64,000 bases of DNA, taken from contig CM025856.1 of assembly GCA_003952965.2 (NCBI GenBank), positions 29,841,110 to 29,905,109 on the forward strand, written 5' to 3'. Source of the DNA: Morella rubra (taxonomy: Eukaryota > Streptophyta > Magnoliopsida > Fagales > Myricaceae). Below, one piece after another: positions 12,807 to 24,299 of this stretch. The notes under the pieces were generated by a model, which saw only the letters and a program-made list of their open reading frames with translations, was not told the origin of the DNA and did no database searches. Position 1 is the first letter of the stretch, and each line of letters begins with the position of its first letter. The translations under genes and the position numbers were made by a program.

Positions 12807-15800
12807 ATGGGTAGTGCTACTGCTGGGTACCCATTTGAAATTTCTGTTCATTCCCATGGAAAACTTGGTGCTTTGCCTCACAGAATGGAATGCCCAAGCT
12901 TTAGTTTCCCTCTTAATGCGGAAGTTCCGAGAGTTTACTTGTGCGCTAGTTTCGGTTCAGCGAGAACTTCCAGGGTATGGAACTTTCCTCCCTTTCTTCT
13001 TTAGCATTTGCTCTGCTCATATGGTGCTAACTGTTGCATTTAGTACTTGGTCTTATTATTGTACGCATATATTGTGGTCAGAGAGTCTGAATTGCGTTAA
13101 CACTCATAGATAGGCAAGTAGGCCTTTTATCAGCACCCCGGAAACTGGCTGCAGAAGTTGCGGTAGTACGGATAAGCAAAACGGACGAAGATATAGGAAA
13201 GTAAAATTAAGTAGAGGGACCAAATACAAATAACCCTTGAAATTCAAATATATTTGAAAGAGTGCCTATTATAGACTTGACCTGTCTACTTTGGAGACAA
13301 TTGCAGAATAAATTGGTGAAGTGGTGGGTCATTTGTTTTCCCTGCCAATTGATAGAAGAATCCTTCATGATATGTAATTACCAGTCAAATTTATGCTCAT
13401 TTGCTGGGAGAAAATGGCAATTCAAGCTAAACATAGGAAACAGGATAAGCCCCGAACAACATGCATTTTGATCTAAATTTGTAAGACCTCCACTTACACA
13501 GTCCATTTATTCCATTTTAAGTTTTGTGATATCAATCTTTTCTTGATTCAGGGATGTCGATTAGGTTTTTGCCTGATATTGATGATTTCTTCTGGGAGAA
13601 AGTCCCGACGCCCATTCTTGATGTAGTTGAAAACCCCATTCACTTGAAGAATTTGTCTATTAAGGTATACAAAATGGATTGAGATTCTCTCCGTTTATAT
13701 ATAACATTTAAGCTCAAAACTCTGTTCCTTTATTTGCAGGAACTGAAACAATTGGCAGAAGAAATTCGTTTGGAATTGTCTTCAATTATGTCAAAAACAA
13801 AAAAATCCTTTAAATCAAGTTTGTCTGTGGTGGAGCTGACGATTGCAATTCACCATGTTTTCCACGCTCCAGTTGATAAGATACTGTGGGATGAAGGGGA
13901 ACAAGTAAGATAATCTTCAATACCTTTATTTTAAGTGGAGTTCTTGGTTCTCAGGGAATGGGAGAGAGGGTGAGAGAAATGTTTTTTCTTTTCCTTTTTT
14001 TGTTTTTTGGTTTTTTTTTTCGGGGGAGAGGGGGTTTGGGGGGGAAGGTTGGAAAGCGCATATTGTAGCTTGCTTGTTGTATCATACCGCCTAGAATTAT
14101 TACTTAAGCAAAATGGCAAGATAACAAAAAACAAATCAACCTTGAGGATTTACTCCTTACCATTTGAAATGAAAATATGCTCCCTAATTCTGTCATTGCA
14201 TGTCCTTTTGTTGGCAGACATACGCTCATAAAATTCTTACAGGAAGGCGTCCCCTCATTCATACAATTGGGGAAAAGAATGGTCTTTCGGGTTTTACATC
14301 TCGATTTGAGAGTAATTATGATCCTTTTGGTGCAGGGCATGGTTGCAATAGCATTTCTGCTGGGCTTGGTAATATTTACTTTCATACATTCTTTCACTTT
14401 CTTATTTCATGTTAATCTAGACACTTCCAAATTCAATGCAATTTCTTCATTTCAGGTATGGCTGTTGCAAGGGATATTAAAGGGAAGCGGGAACGTATAG
14501 TTGCTGTCATCAGCAATGGGACCACTATGGCGGGTCAGGTCTATGAGGCAATGAGTAATGTTGGCTATCTGGACTCAAATATGGTAGTGATTTTAAATGA
14601 CAGTCGTCACTCTTTACACCCAAAGACTGAAGAGGGCCCAAAGACCTCCATTACTGCGCTGTCTACTACTCTAAGCAAGCTCCAGTCGAGTAAATCCTTC
14701 CGGAGGTTGAGAGAAGTTGCTAAGGTATTTTCTCTGATTTTGCTTCTAATTAACTAAATCTGTGGAGGATGCATACTTTAACTTATGTCTAAAAGGATTG
14801 GAAGATTTTAGACCATAGAATTGTGCTCTTTAAATTTGACCTGTCAGTTGGACATACGAGCTACATTTGAAATTTTTGTTGCAATAGTCAGCATGCATTG
14901 GAAGCTGTATGCACAAAATCTAATATATGTCTTGAGATGAAATTATGTATATTTATCTATTCACCATTAAAGTAATAATTTTTCTGGTCAGGGAGTCACC
15001 AAAAGAATTGGTAGGGGAATGCACGAATTGGCAGCCAAAGTTGACGAGTATGCGCGTGGTATGATGGGTCCACTAGGATCAACTCTTTTTGAAGAGCTTG
15101 GTTTGTACTATATTGGCCCTGTTGATGGGCATAATATTGAAGACCTGATTTGTGTTCTGCAAGAAGTATCATCTCTGGATTCAATGGGTCCTGTGTTGGT
15201 TCATGTGATAACAGAAGAAAATCAGGGACCGGAAAATTGTCAAAAGAGTGAAATAACAGGCAAGCAGCTTGAAGGCAGTTTCCATTTCTCTAGTTTCTTT
15301 CCTGCAGTAACTGCTGAGATTCATGACCCATTGTATTACTCTAGCGTAGCTTGGCGTAGCTTCCCTTATTTTTATTTAGCTGAACTGTGGCTCGTGTTTC
15401 CTTAGGACTTTTGGCAAGCATAGGAGATATTTTCCTGGTTTTAAGAGCTTGGGCCTGGTTAGGCATGTTGAAAGTGTATAAACCAATGTCTACTTTTGTT
15501 TCAACGTTGGATGAATCATCCACAATCCTTTACTTTGGAGCTTGGCCTTAGCGTGAATATGGAGTCATTTAGGGAATTTCCTCTCTTTCATTTAGTTCGA
15601 TGTATAGATTTTCTAGAGTTCTAGAAAGGAATCAAGCCAAATGCGAGCTGAACTACCAGCTCCTCTGCTGCTTGCTTTTCTGACTTGAGGTTTTGTCTGA
15701 TGCATGGTGAGTAATGAGTAGCAGGTACTAAACCATCTCCTGGCAGCTATGCACAGAAGGGAGTCACTGTTTACACTATTGCTTTTCTGGTGTTACTGAT

Positions 15801-17376
15801 AATTTATATGCAAGTAAGAATTTTTTTCAGGTGCAACATTTTGATTGCTTTCTCTTTCTTACATTGCAGATTCAAGTAATTTTGATTCACTACCCTCTAG
15901 GATCCACTCATTGACATATAGTGATTGCTTTGTGGAGGCTTTAGTTGTGGAGGCCACGAAGGATAAAGATATTGTCGCAGTTCATGCAGGAATGCAAATG
16001 GAGCCGTCACTTCAACTATTTCAGGAAAAATTTCCAGACAAGTTTTTTGACATGGGAATTGCCGAGCAACATGCAGTTACATTTTCTGCGGGTTTGTCCT
16101 GCGGTGGATTGAAGCCATTTTGCATAATCCCTTCCACCTTTCTACAGAGAGCTTATGATCAGGTTCTCTCTCTCTCTCTCTCTCTTTCTATACAGTATGG
16201 TTCCACCTGTTTCACATAGTACTTCTTCATCTTGAGAAAGGTTTCCAGTGAAAATGACTAGTGTTACTGCAATCTTTTGGTGTTTGGTTTGAACAGGAAA
16301 ATCTATGGATTCTATATTTTGAAGTGTTTCTCCTTATGTGTCATTCTAGGTGGTCCAGGATGTAGATCGGCAGAGAATTCCAGTGCGTTTTATCATTACT
16401 AGTGCAGGAGTTGTAGGTTCTGATGGCCCATTGCAATGCGGGGCCTTTGATATAACATTTATGTCATGCTTGCCAAATATGATAGTCATGGCACCATCCA
16501 ATGAGGATGAGCTTGTGCACATGGTGGCCACTGCAGCCCAAATCGATGACCAACCTATTTGCTTGCGTTACCCTAGGGGTGCCATTGCACAGGTTGACTA
16601 CTCCTTATGTAGTGGAATTCCCATCGAGGTAATCCCTTGCTTCCCCAGAGATTTTGCTTATATTTACTTTGAGAGGATTTCAAGTGTTGTTCCTTATAGC
16701 AATAGTTACGGTAATTGAAAAAGTTAAAAAACTAATTACATGTGTGCCATCCTATTATTCTTCTTACTTGCTTAGTAGCATTAAAAACTCGACTTGTTTC
16801 GGAGAGCAGATTGGAAAAGGGAAAGTTCTTGCAGAGGGTAAAGATGTTGCTTTGCTTGGCTATGGGGCAATGGTTCAGAATTGTCTGAAGGCTAGGTCCC
16901 TTCTTTCAGAGCTTGGCCTTAACGTAACGGTGGCTGATGCAAGGTTCTGTAAGCCTCTTGACACGAAGCTTCTGAGGCATCTTTGTGAAAACCATGCATT
17001 TCTGATCACGGTTGAGGAAGGCTCTATTGGGGGATTTGGATCTCATGTTGCACAGTTCATTGCACTTGATGGACAACTAGATGGAAGAATCAAGGTAAGA
17101 ATTTTAGCCCCGTTGATTATGCAGATGTAATGCTTAGAAATTTCTTGTTTAAACTAGTTACTCTTACATCATCCTGGAGTCTAATTTTACTTTTCTGGTG
17201 TACATCGTGTGGATCGATTTTTCAAGTGGCGTCCGATTGTTCTACCAGACAATTACATAGAGCATGCATCAGCAGATGAACAGCTCGCTATTGCCGGGTT
17301 GACCGGACATCACATAGCTGCGACAGCCTTAAGTTTGCTCGGCCGCAATCGGGAGGCCCTCCTCTTGATGTGCTAA
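12807..17376 (+). CDS. DXS3: 1-deoxy-D-xylulose-5-phosphate synthase-like protein, type III (DXS3)
   Basis: DXS makes 1-deoxyxylulose 5-phosphate from pyruvate and glyceraldehyde 3-phosphate at the start of the plastid MEP isoprenoid pathway. Exons: 12807-12974 (or ending near 12954), 13552-13664, 13740-13904, 14218-14368, 14456-14724, 14992-15277, 15870-16162, 16350-16628, 16810-17094, 17227-17376; about 712 residues, the usual DXS length. Exon 1 encodes a Ser-rich, transit-peptide-like start. Visible landmarks are [53 protein letters not shown] (with the catalytic Glu, about residue 443) and the C-terminal transketolase domain ending in [13 protein letters not shown]. The type III signature is that the cofactor motif GDG is SNG and the following NDN is NDS, so Mg-thiamine diphosphate ligands are missing. 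It is probably not a standard DXS enzyme. The exon 1 donor and the exon 6 donor (15278 GT, or 15275 GC) are uncertain. Confidence 0.9.
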
Positions 17377-18680
17377 AGAGCTGCACTTGCCTATGATGAA
17401 TTGAAAATGGCTGGCAGAAGAAAGTGGAAGAAGATGCTGCAATGAATTGAAAATGGCTGCCTAAGTAGTACTATGGTTCTAGTAGTCTGTAGATCTCTTA
17501 CAATGGCCTGTATATATATAACAGCTAAGCATCCAGTATATGATAATTGTATAAGAATGCAGGAACTGAATCATAGACATCGGGACCCTTTTTGTGGTCT
17601 GTAAGCTTCCGTCCGAGACCGATGGCCCTTCAGTTTACCCAATCATGTGGGCCAAAAGTTTGCCAGGTATCCCCTTGTGACACTCCAGTTGCAACGAGAC
17701 TAAAACAAACCGAATTAAACGACACGATCAAGCTTTTAATCATTAGTTACGGCAAGCAACAAGTCAGATTGGAAATTGACATCCAAGTGCTATTAGACAA
17801 AACTCAAAAATTCTGTTTTACTCTTTACACGAAATTGGCGCTGGAGATTGAAAATGCTTCCAACAAGGATCACAATAATTTACCATTGCCATTGTGAGCA
17901 TATAAAAACAAAACCATAAAGAAAAATACTTCCATTAGATGACACCGTATTTTCATGAAATTGAAATCACCGGATCCATCAGATTGTACTGACGCTAATA
18001 TCGCAGTATAAGCGTATAATCTTTCGGACATGAGTAGCATCTCCATGGTAACTATTGCTGCCAAAACTGTCTGCCATCTAAAGGCGTGAACCTGCATTTC
18101 TCCCTGAAAACTGGCACTGTATTGTTTTTCCGTCCATTACATGAGAGAGACGAGAGAACCCACAATGAGCCAATGGGCGGATTCTTTTCCCCGCACATGC
18201 ATCCACCGAGAGAATTACATGTCCGTAATCTATTTACAAGAACACGCAAATGCCTCATTAAACCATTCAATACCATCTAGGAAAACTAACATTCAAAAAT
18301 TTATCACAGATTTCCCGGTGGATGAGTACTGAACATAAAGTTCAATCCAAACAATACAATATTGAACCACAGATTTCTTTTTCACGTAATTTTGGGCAAT
18401 CACGTGGATAAAAATGCTCCTAATACAGTAATACCTAAATCAGATATAGGAAAAAATGAAGCCCAACACAGACAATTTATAGGCATACTAATCACTATTC
18501 TTATGCAAGTGTGGATGACAAGCTTCAAGAGACATTATAATTGAATCAGGTGCAAAATGGATCCTACAAAAATTTGTACCAATGTGAAAATCACTACTAC
18601 TGCAGATGGTTGATGAATCCAGAGTCACTGAGAGCAAGAATAATATAACAAACATATGCAGTATCATACCAGGGAATAAA
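17377..18680. other. Convergent intergenic region between DXS3 and bystin
   Basis: This holds the 3' flanks of two converging genes. No conserved coding sequence is seen on either strand; short open frames at 17592-17897 and 18086-18332 resemble nothing known. AT-rich stretches on both sides could serve polyadenylation, but no single site stands out. Confidence 0.45.
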
Positions 18681-19002
18681 TTAATCCTCCTCCATAGGCA
18701 CCTCTGGAACATCAAACCTATCTTCTTCAATAGTTCTATTTATCACAGAAACAGGAGAGGGTATGGGAAGTCAAGGAAACAAGAATCTCTAATCAATTAA
18801 ATTCCATGAAAACAAAGGAGACTTGACTTATATCAGATTAGAAAACAGCAACTTGTGCAATGAATAATAAACTGACATCTTCATGCAGTGCTATGTATAA
18901 CCAATAGATCTTGAGACCATTCTTAAATGATTTAGTCTTCTAGAATATCTTGTCTTACGTGATTCTTTGAAGTCAACTACAAAATGTATTGATCTCCAAG
19001 GA

Positions 19003-19043
<41 letters not shown>

Positions 19044-21391
19044 GGTTCAGATTAACGAATGCAGATGGTTATTCATGAATTTTAACTTTCTACCTCCTCA
19101 AATGAGCTACTCCAAGTTTTCAAGCATGGTATTAGAATTCAACAATCAATTTGACCACTAGTGGTGAACAAGTGATTCCCAGAATTATCCCTATTTTGTC
19201 CTGGCCAAAGCATTATGGTTTGGCTACCATTAAAAATCCTAATTCCCCGATATACACTCAAGGAGAGACCGTACTAATTTGAAATCAAGAACCAAAGGTA
19301 AAAACCTACGAAATTATCAGCACACACCACTAAGTACATGATCCCAAACCAAAATATAAAGAACAAGGCACATAGCCCATACAGCAGAACAAAAATGTAG
19401 AACAAGTTTGTTTTCCTGAGTGAGAAAATAAGGATCTTATAAAGAAACAAAAGATAAAAAAGAGCAAATTCAAACTTTAAGCAAAGCTGAGAGAAGGGGA
19501 AAAGGATATATATTAACATTAAATCATCCTCCTTTTCACCACGGTTGCGGCTGTTATTTAGCTCCCTGTGGACTTCAGGTGTTACCTACATTTGCAGAGG
19601 ATAAAGACATCATATATTGCCACTAAATTAAAGTGAGTGTATTTTTAGAAGCAGCTAAGTCAGGGACAAATGACTTTACTATTTTGTGCCTCTGCTTTTC
19701 AAGGAGATTTTTGAGGTTATCTTTATCCTCCTTCCGCAGGTCATTTTTGTACCTGCAGGGAATTTGACAAAGCAACCATATATGAGAGGAAATGCAGCTG
19801 TGAGTCGACTTCATATGGTAATTTCTATGAGAAATCATACAATCGCTTGAAATGCAATAGGGACATCTTTAATGGTATATTAACTTACTTTTTACAAATG
19901 GTCACACGAATCCTAGTTACAGAGTTTTCTCCTTCACAATTAAAATGATGAGAAGACAACATAGGACAATCTATAACATGCCAATGGCTGCTTACATGCT
20001 TGTAGGTCTGAACTACGTAGTTTTTGGTGTTAGGATAGTAGGAGAATCGGAATAGTGTTTGAACCCTAGCTAAAAGGATAAAAAATGGTTGCCATCAAAG
20101 AGTAGGTGAATAGTGACTTAGACGTGTGTGCATCTTGATGTCTTTTTCAAGAAGAAAGACATGCTTCAGATACAGGAAGATTCGAGATTAGGGTAATGCA
20201 ATAGTAAAGAAATGGAATTACATACAGGATGGAAAGAGGGGAGGGAGACAGAAAAAGTGAAGGAAGTGAGAGGGATACCACTCAATTCCATGTTGTTTGG
20301 TTGGTCAGGAGAAAAAGTGAGAGAAAGGATGGTGTGAAGATGTAAAATTACCACCATTCTCTTTAAATGGTTTAAAGTCGGGAGAAAGTAAAAATTTACA
20401 GGTTTTCTCTTAACAGGCCCTCTGCCCCATTTCCCTTTTCCCCTCCAACCAAATGAGTGGATTTCCCCTATCCATGCATTTTCCCTTCCACCCTCTCAAT
20501 CCCTCCCTCCCAACATTACATGGAACCAAACAAATTTTCTATAGAACCTATTCTTCCAGGTAATGAAAATTCTTCTTGACAATCAATCAGGCAAAGACAA
20601 AGTACTCTTTCCCAAAAGTTACTAACCTTTGTACAAAAGCAAGTAGAGACTGGTGCCATATTACAGGCATTATTCTGTTATCCTCAAGGAATCTCATAAA
20701 ATGAGCAACAGTAGCATCAAGTACACGGTGTGGCAAAGCATACTTCTTCTCCAAAAGAAGCTTTATAAAATAGCTGCACTAGTTATAAAAGAAATTTTGT
20801 CAAGTAGTTTCAAACCTATTTCACACCTCTTCACATTCTTTTCAAATGAATAAAAATGTAATGTCATTGACTACCTTGTTGTGCCACCATATTCCATTTC
20901 TGCAAGCTTCAATAAGGCAACGCTGCAAATCCATTAAGAAATTGTGTTAGACATCCCCCCCCATGTATTTGAAGTTGAACCACTCATCGAAATAAATCTC
21001 AACAGCTACTCAGACGTGCACACAACATATCCACCATTGCATGAGAACTTCATCCTTTTCAATGTATTAGTACCAACTGCTACAAACCTGTTTTTTTTTT
21101 CCTTTTTGGGTAGGAGGGGGTTCACTTTAACTTGGAAAGATCAAATCACGAACAGGAAAATATCCATAATCACAAGTAAAGATATGTTTGTATTTCAACT
21201 AAATAACAGTTAATTTATACGCACAGTTAAGTACATCCCAAACAAGGTCCGCGTGACAGTTGAGCAACAGAAATGCTTGCCATAGATTTTTAGCCCTTGA
21301 TAGTAAAAAATGTGTACTAAAAACTAACAAGGCAATATTTCCTGCAAAAATTTGTGCATGGTGTTTGAAAAACAACACAGTGATTTAGCAC

Positions 21392-21423
<32 letters not shown>

Positions 21424-24231
21424 CAAACAACAACAACACGGTGATTTAGAACTTCAGAAAAATACCCATTAACTGACAAATGGATTTTTTTATAAGTTAA
21501 AAGAGCAATGGTTCTCATCTCCAGAATGAAACAAAACAAAAATTAAATTGAGTAAGATGACGTTATCATGTGCCAAGAATGCATTCTAAAAGAAAATAAC
21601 TATACAACAGAAAAGCCCAAGATTTCAAGAAGCGTTTTGCAAGAAACTTCATAACTAAATTATCCACACCCTTTCCATTCTTGGCTGAGTACAAGGCTAG
21701 TCTATCCATGCTCAATCTCAGCTCCGCCCAACTGGCAAACTCTTTTCTATAGGCTTAGTTATAGAAGTACCTAGAATATGCCTCTGTTTCTATCACTAAG
21801 AACTTTGGAGCGGGGAGGAGAACTTGAAACAAAGAACACACTCTTTGAAAAGAAGCCCAAAAGTGCATGGTTGGTCCAAAAATAAAAAGACAAAGACAAA
21901 AGCATATTCTGATCAGTTGGGGAATCACATATGTTTGTTCGTCTCTTGCAAGTAACAAAGTAAAACTTATCCTGAATCTTAAATTTCAGGCCAACCTCTC
22001 CAACTCTTTCCCAAGGTAGAAAATAGAAGAAGTGCACCCCACACTATCAGTCTATTAACTAATCCTGGTTTCCACAGATCGCCACAAGACATACCTTGAA
22101 TGAAGAGGAGGAATAGAAACCTTCTGCATAATGCTCCCAATAATGACAGCTTCCCTGAGATTGCATGTCCTTGACTGCACATGAAGAAACTAAAATTAGT
22201 CCTAAATTCGTAGGCAATGTATGTTACAGGCCAGAAAGCCCGACATCACAAGATAGCGTGGAGAAGAGGCATCACCACAAAACTAAAGAATTGTGTGTTA
22301 GTAAAGGATCCATGGATAAAGAAACAACACAAGCACCAGCAGTTTGAATACCAAAGAGTTGAAGAGTTCAATTGTAAATTGTGAAAATAGTATGTCAGCT
22401 AATGTAACAAATTTTTGATAGTGAAGTTAAGAGAACATCATAATTTCTCTATGATATGTTGAGGATCGTATACCTCGCATAGAGGAAAGAGTATTCCTTT
22501 GAAGAATGCAGCAGGTTTGTAGAGTGACTTCTTCAAAGCTTGATACAAAGCAAAATGAAGCCGCTTATTCTTCCTAATATCTTCTCTCACTCGTGGGAGC
22601 AACACTAGTCTGTAAAAGCGCTCAGCCTTCTTCGCGCCCAAATTGGAAGCAAAGATTCTCGTGGCCTGATAGAGTGCATTTGGTGACCAGTTTTCAGGCT
22701 CAGTCAAATAAAGGACATCCTCCCAAAGTTGCATTGAAGGGATGTGTTTGAATGCTTTGGGTATTTTGCCTGCTGTGTAGCTCCTAAGGAGCTTGCCAAC
22801 TCTGCATAATATTTAGCCACTCATGGTCAATAAATTTCTTACTTAGGATAAGCTTTATTACATATTTTCCCAAAAATTTCAAAAGGGGAACCTACAGGAA
22901 TGAACATGTGTTTATCATCCATATTATGTAAAGATGTTATGTGACATTACACAAGAAAAACATAGCTTACATACCCCTTGTATAATTCTATGATGGAATT
23001 ATCCAATTTAGGCAAAGGTCGAATTTCTGCAATCAAGTAAATAGAGTAAATAAAAAGAATAACAATGATAAGTAACGACCTTTAAAGTAACACCATTTCC
23101 GGGACTCGCATAAATCACTTCAGACGAAAGAAAACACAAATAACACACACACACAACACACAGATCTAAACCTGAAGCAGCATTTGCATCTTTTTGTTTA
23201 ATTTTTTCAACAATGAGGTCGGCAAGAGTACGTTGGGGACCAGCATCCTTTCTTAAGAATGCGTCCAGTACTCTCTCATCCTCTTCATCAATCTCCTCCT
23301 ACAATTTGAAACACACCAATTAAGCCAAAGGAGATGAAATCAAACCCACTAAATCTAGAACCAATCGGTAAAAAGATGTTTTCTTTTATCGTCAAAGTGA
23401 AAACTCCTAACAAAAGCTTACACGAGGGTGGTTGGAAAAATTGGTCTTTAGTGGTATCACTAACCACGAGAGTATGAAGACGTATGATGCCCTACAAAAT
23501 ATTCATGTTTGCCCTCAATGGCAATTGCCCAATATCGTGACAAAAATCAAAGCCCCAAAAGACAAATTTTAAAGGAAATCCAGAAGTCTTTTGAGTTTGA
23601 AAACTTATTAACAACCACACCAAACTGAAATCACTGACAAAGCTTGGCGGCTTTATCCTCCTCTGGGGCTCCAATGAAAAAATAAAAAACAAATTCTAAT
23701 GACTACTTGCAAATTGTGAAGCAAATGCAGAATAATTGCAAAACGGTGAAGAAAATACAAGCTTGAATCCTGGCTAACTACAAAACTAGATTGTTTTTTT
23801 ATTCTGAAATAACAAGACCTTAAAACTCGCAACAAAAACCTCCAATTTTTACCCGGAGATTCTCAATAAACATCCAGTATGAAAATGGTACAACTCACAT
23901 CATAAGCGCCAAATAGGCTCTGAGTTTCAGAGAAACCATCGAAGTCATCGACGTCATCCTCCTCCGCCTCTTCCCCCTGGGTCAATCCTTCAGCAAAAAC
24001 AAATGAGCTGCTCTTGTCATTAGCGTTCGGTCGCTCCGCCTCGTCCTGAATCTCTCTCTGTTGAGCCAAGGCTTCTTTCAGGATCTTAGAGCTCATGCCG
24101 GACGATATCAGCTTCTCTTCAGTCTGGTGCTCTTTAGGAGCTTTCGATCGCTTCTTCGAGTCCACGAAGGCATCGTCGCCGCCAGCGAGAAAAGGCTGCG
24201 GATTCTGATGCCGATTCCTCTTCTTCCCCAT
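18681..24231 (-). CDS. Bystin / ENP1, 40S ribosome biogenesis factor
   Basis: Bystin (yeast Enp1) acts in the nucleolus and nucleus in 18S rRNA processing and export of the pre-40S subunit. Exons on the minus strand: 24231-23899, 23298-23172, 23026-22975, 22801-22474, 22174-22095, 20922-20875, 20773-20627, 19752-19680, 19585-19510, 18760-18681. They sum to 1344 nt, 447 residues, the usual plant length. The start is [15 protein letters not shown] with a basic N-terminus, then an acidic [14 protein letters not shown] stretch. The conserved bystin domain shows [36 protein letters not shown] and [19 protein letters not shown], and the protein ends in [15 protein letters not shown]. The last intron (19509-18761) is a U12-type AT-AC intron. 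A longer in-frame Met lies eight codons upstream, but MGKKR matches the family start. Large introns, for example 22094-20923, contain a poly-A tract and MITE-like DNA. Confidence 0.95.
18761..19509 (-). other. U12-type (minor spliceosome) AT-AC intron in bystin
   Basis: On the minus strand the intron begins ATATCCTTTT right after the exon ending in ATG TTA ATA T, and ends with the branch-site motif TTTCCTTGAC followed ten bases later by the terminal AC. The next exon starts CC TCT CCT. Both signals match the U12 consensus. Joining here gives [13 protein letters not shown] in frame, and the whole coding sequence is then a multiple of three. No GT-AG alternative exists: an in-frame stop lies just upstream of 18770 with no AG between. 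A (TA)n microsatellite at 19007-19040 lies inside the intron. Confidence 0.9.
19007..19040. repeat. (TA)n microsatellite
   Basis: About 17 uninterrupted TA units lie within the AT-AC intron of the bystin gene. A second AAGGATAT motif sits directly beside it (18999-19006), which could resemble a decoy U12 donor on the minus strand. Confidence 0.9.
20235..20535. repeat. Purine/pyrimidine-skewed imperfect inverted repeat (MITE-like)
   Basis: The left part is purine-rich and contains TGTTTGGTTGG followed by AGGAGAAAAAGTGAGAG. The right part is pyrimidine-rich and contains CCCCTCCAACCAAATGAG. The two are imperfect inverted copies in an intron of bystin. The TTTGGTTGGAGGG-like ends are reminiscent of plant MITE-derived hairpins. 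Exact ends and target duplication could not be fixed. Confidence 0.35.
21396..21423. repeat. Poly-A tract (28 nt)
   Basis: A run of 28 A followed by CAAACAACAACAAC lies in a bystin intron. The short words flanking it (ACACAGTGATTTAGCAC before, ACACGGTGATTTAGAAC after) are near-identical, like a target-site duplication around a retroposed tail. Confidence 0.7.
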
Positions 24232-24290
24232 TAAATCCAACACAAAGCAAAACACTGATGGCTTTCGCAGAGCAGACCAACGGTTAATCT

Positions 24291-24299
24291 AAACCCTAA
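24291..24299 (-). promoter_or_regulatory. Telo-box (AAACCCTAA) upstream of bystin
   Basis: AAACCCTAA lies 60 bases upstream of the bystin start codon (24231). In plants this interstitial telomere motif is common in promoters of ribosomal-protein and ribosome-biogenesis genes, which fits the neighbour. Presence is seen directly; function is inferred. Confidence 0.5.

Noticed and set aside
18994..19006. A second ATATCCTT-like U12 donor (minus strand) next to the TA microsatellite
   Set aside because: Using it would put TA repeats at the end of a coding exon. The donor at 19509 directly follows the conserved EKEDDLML codons and keeps the frame.
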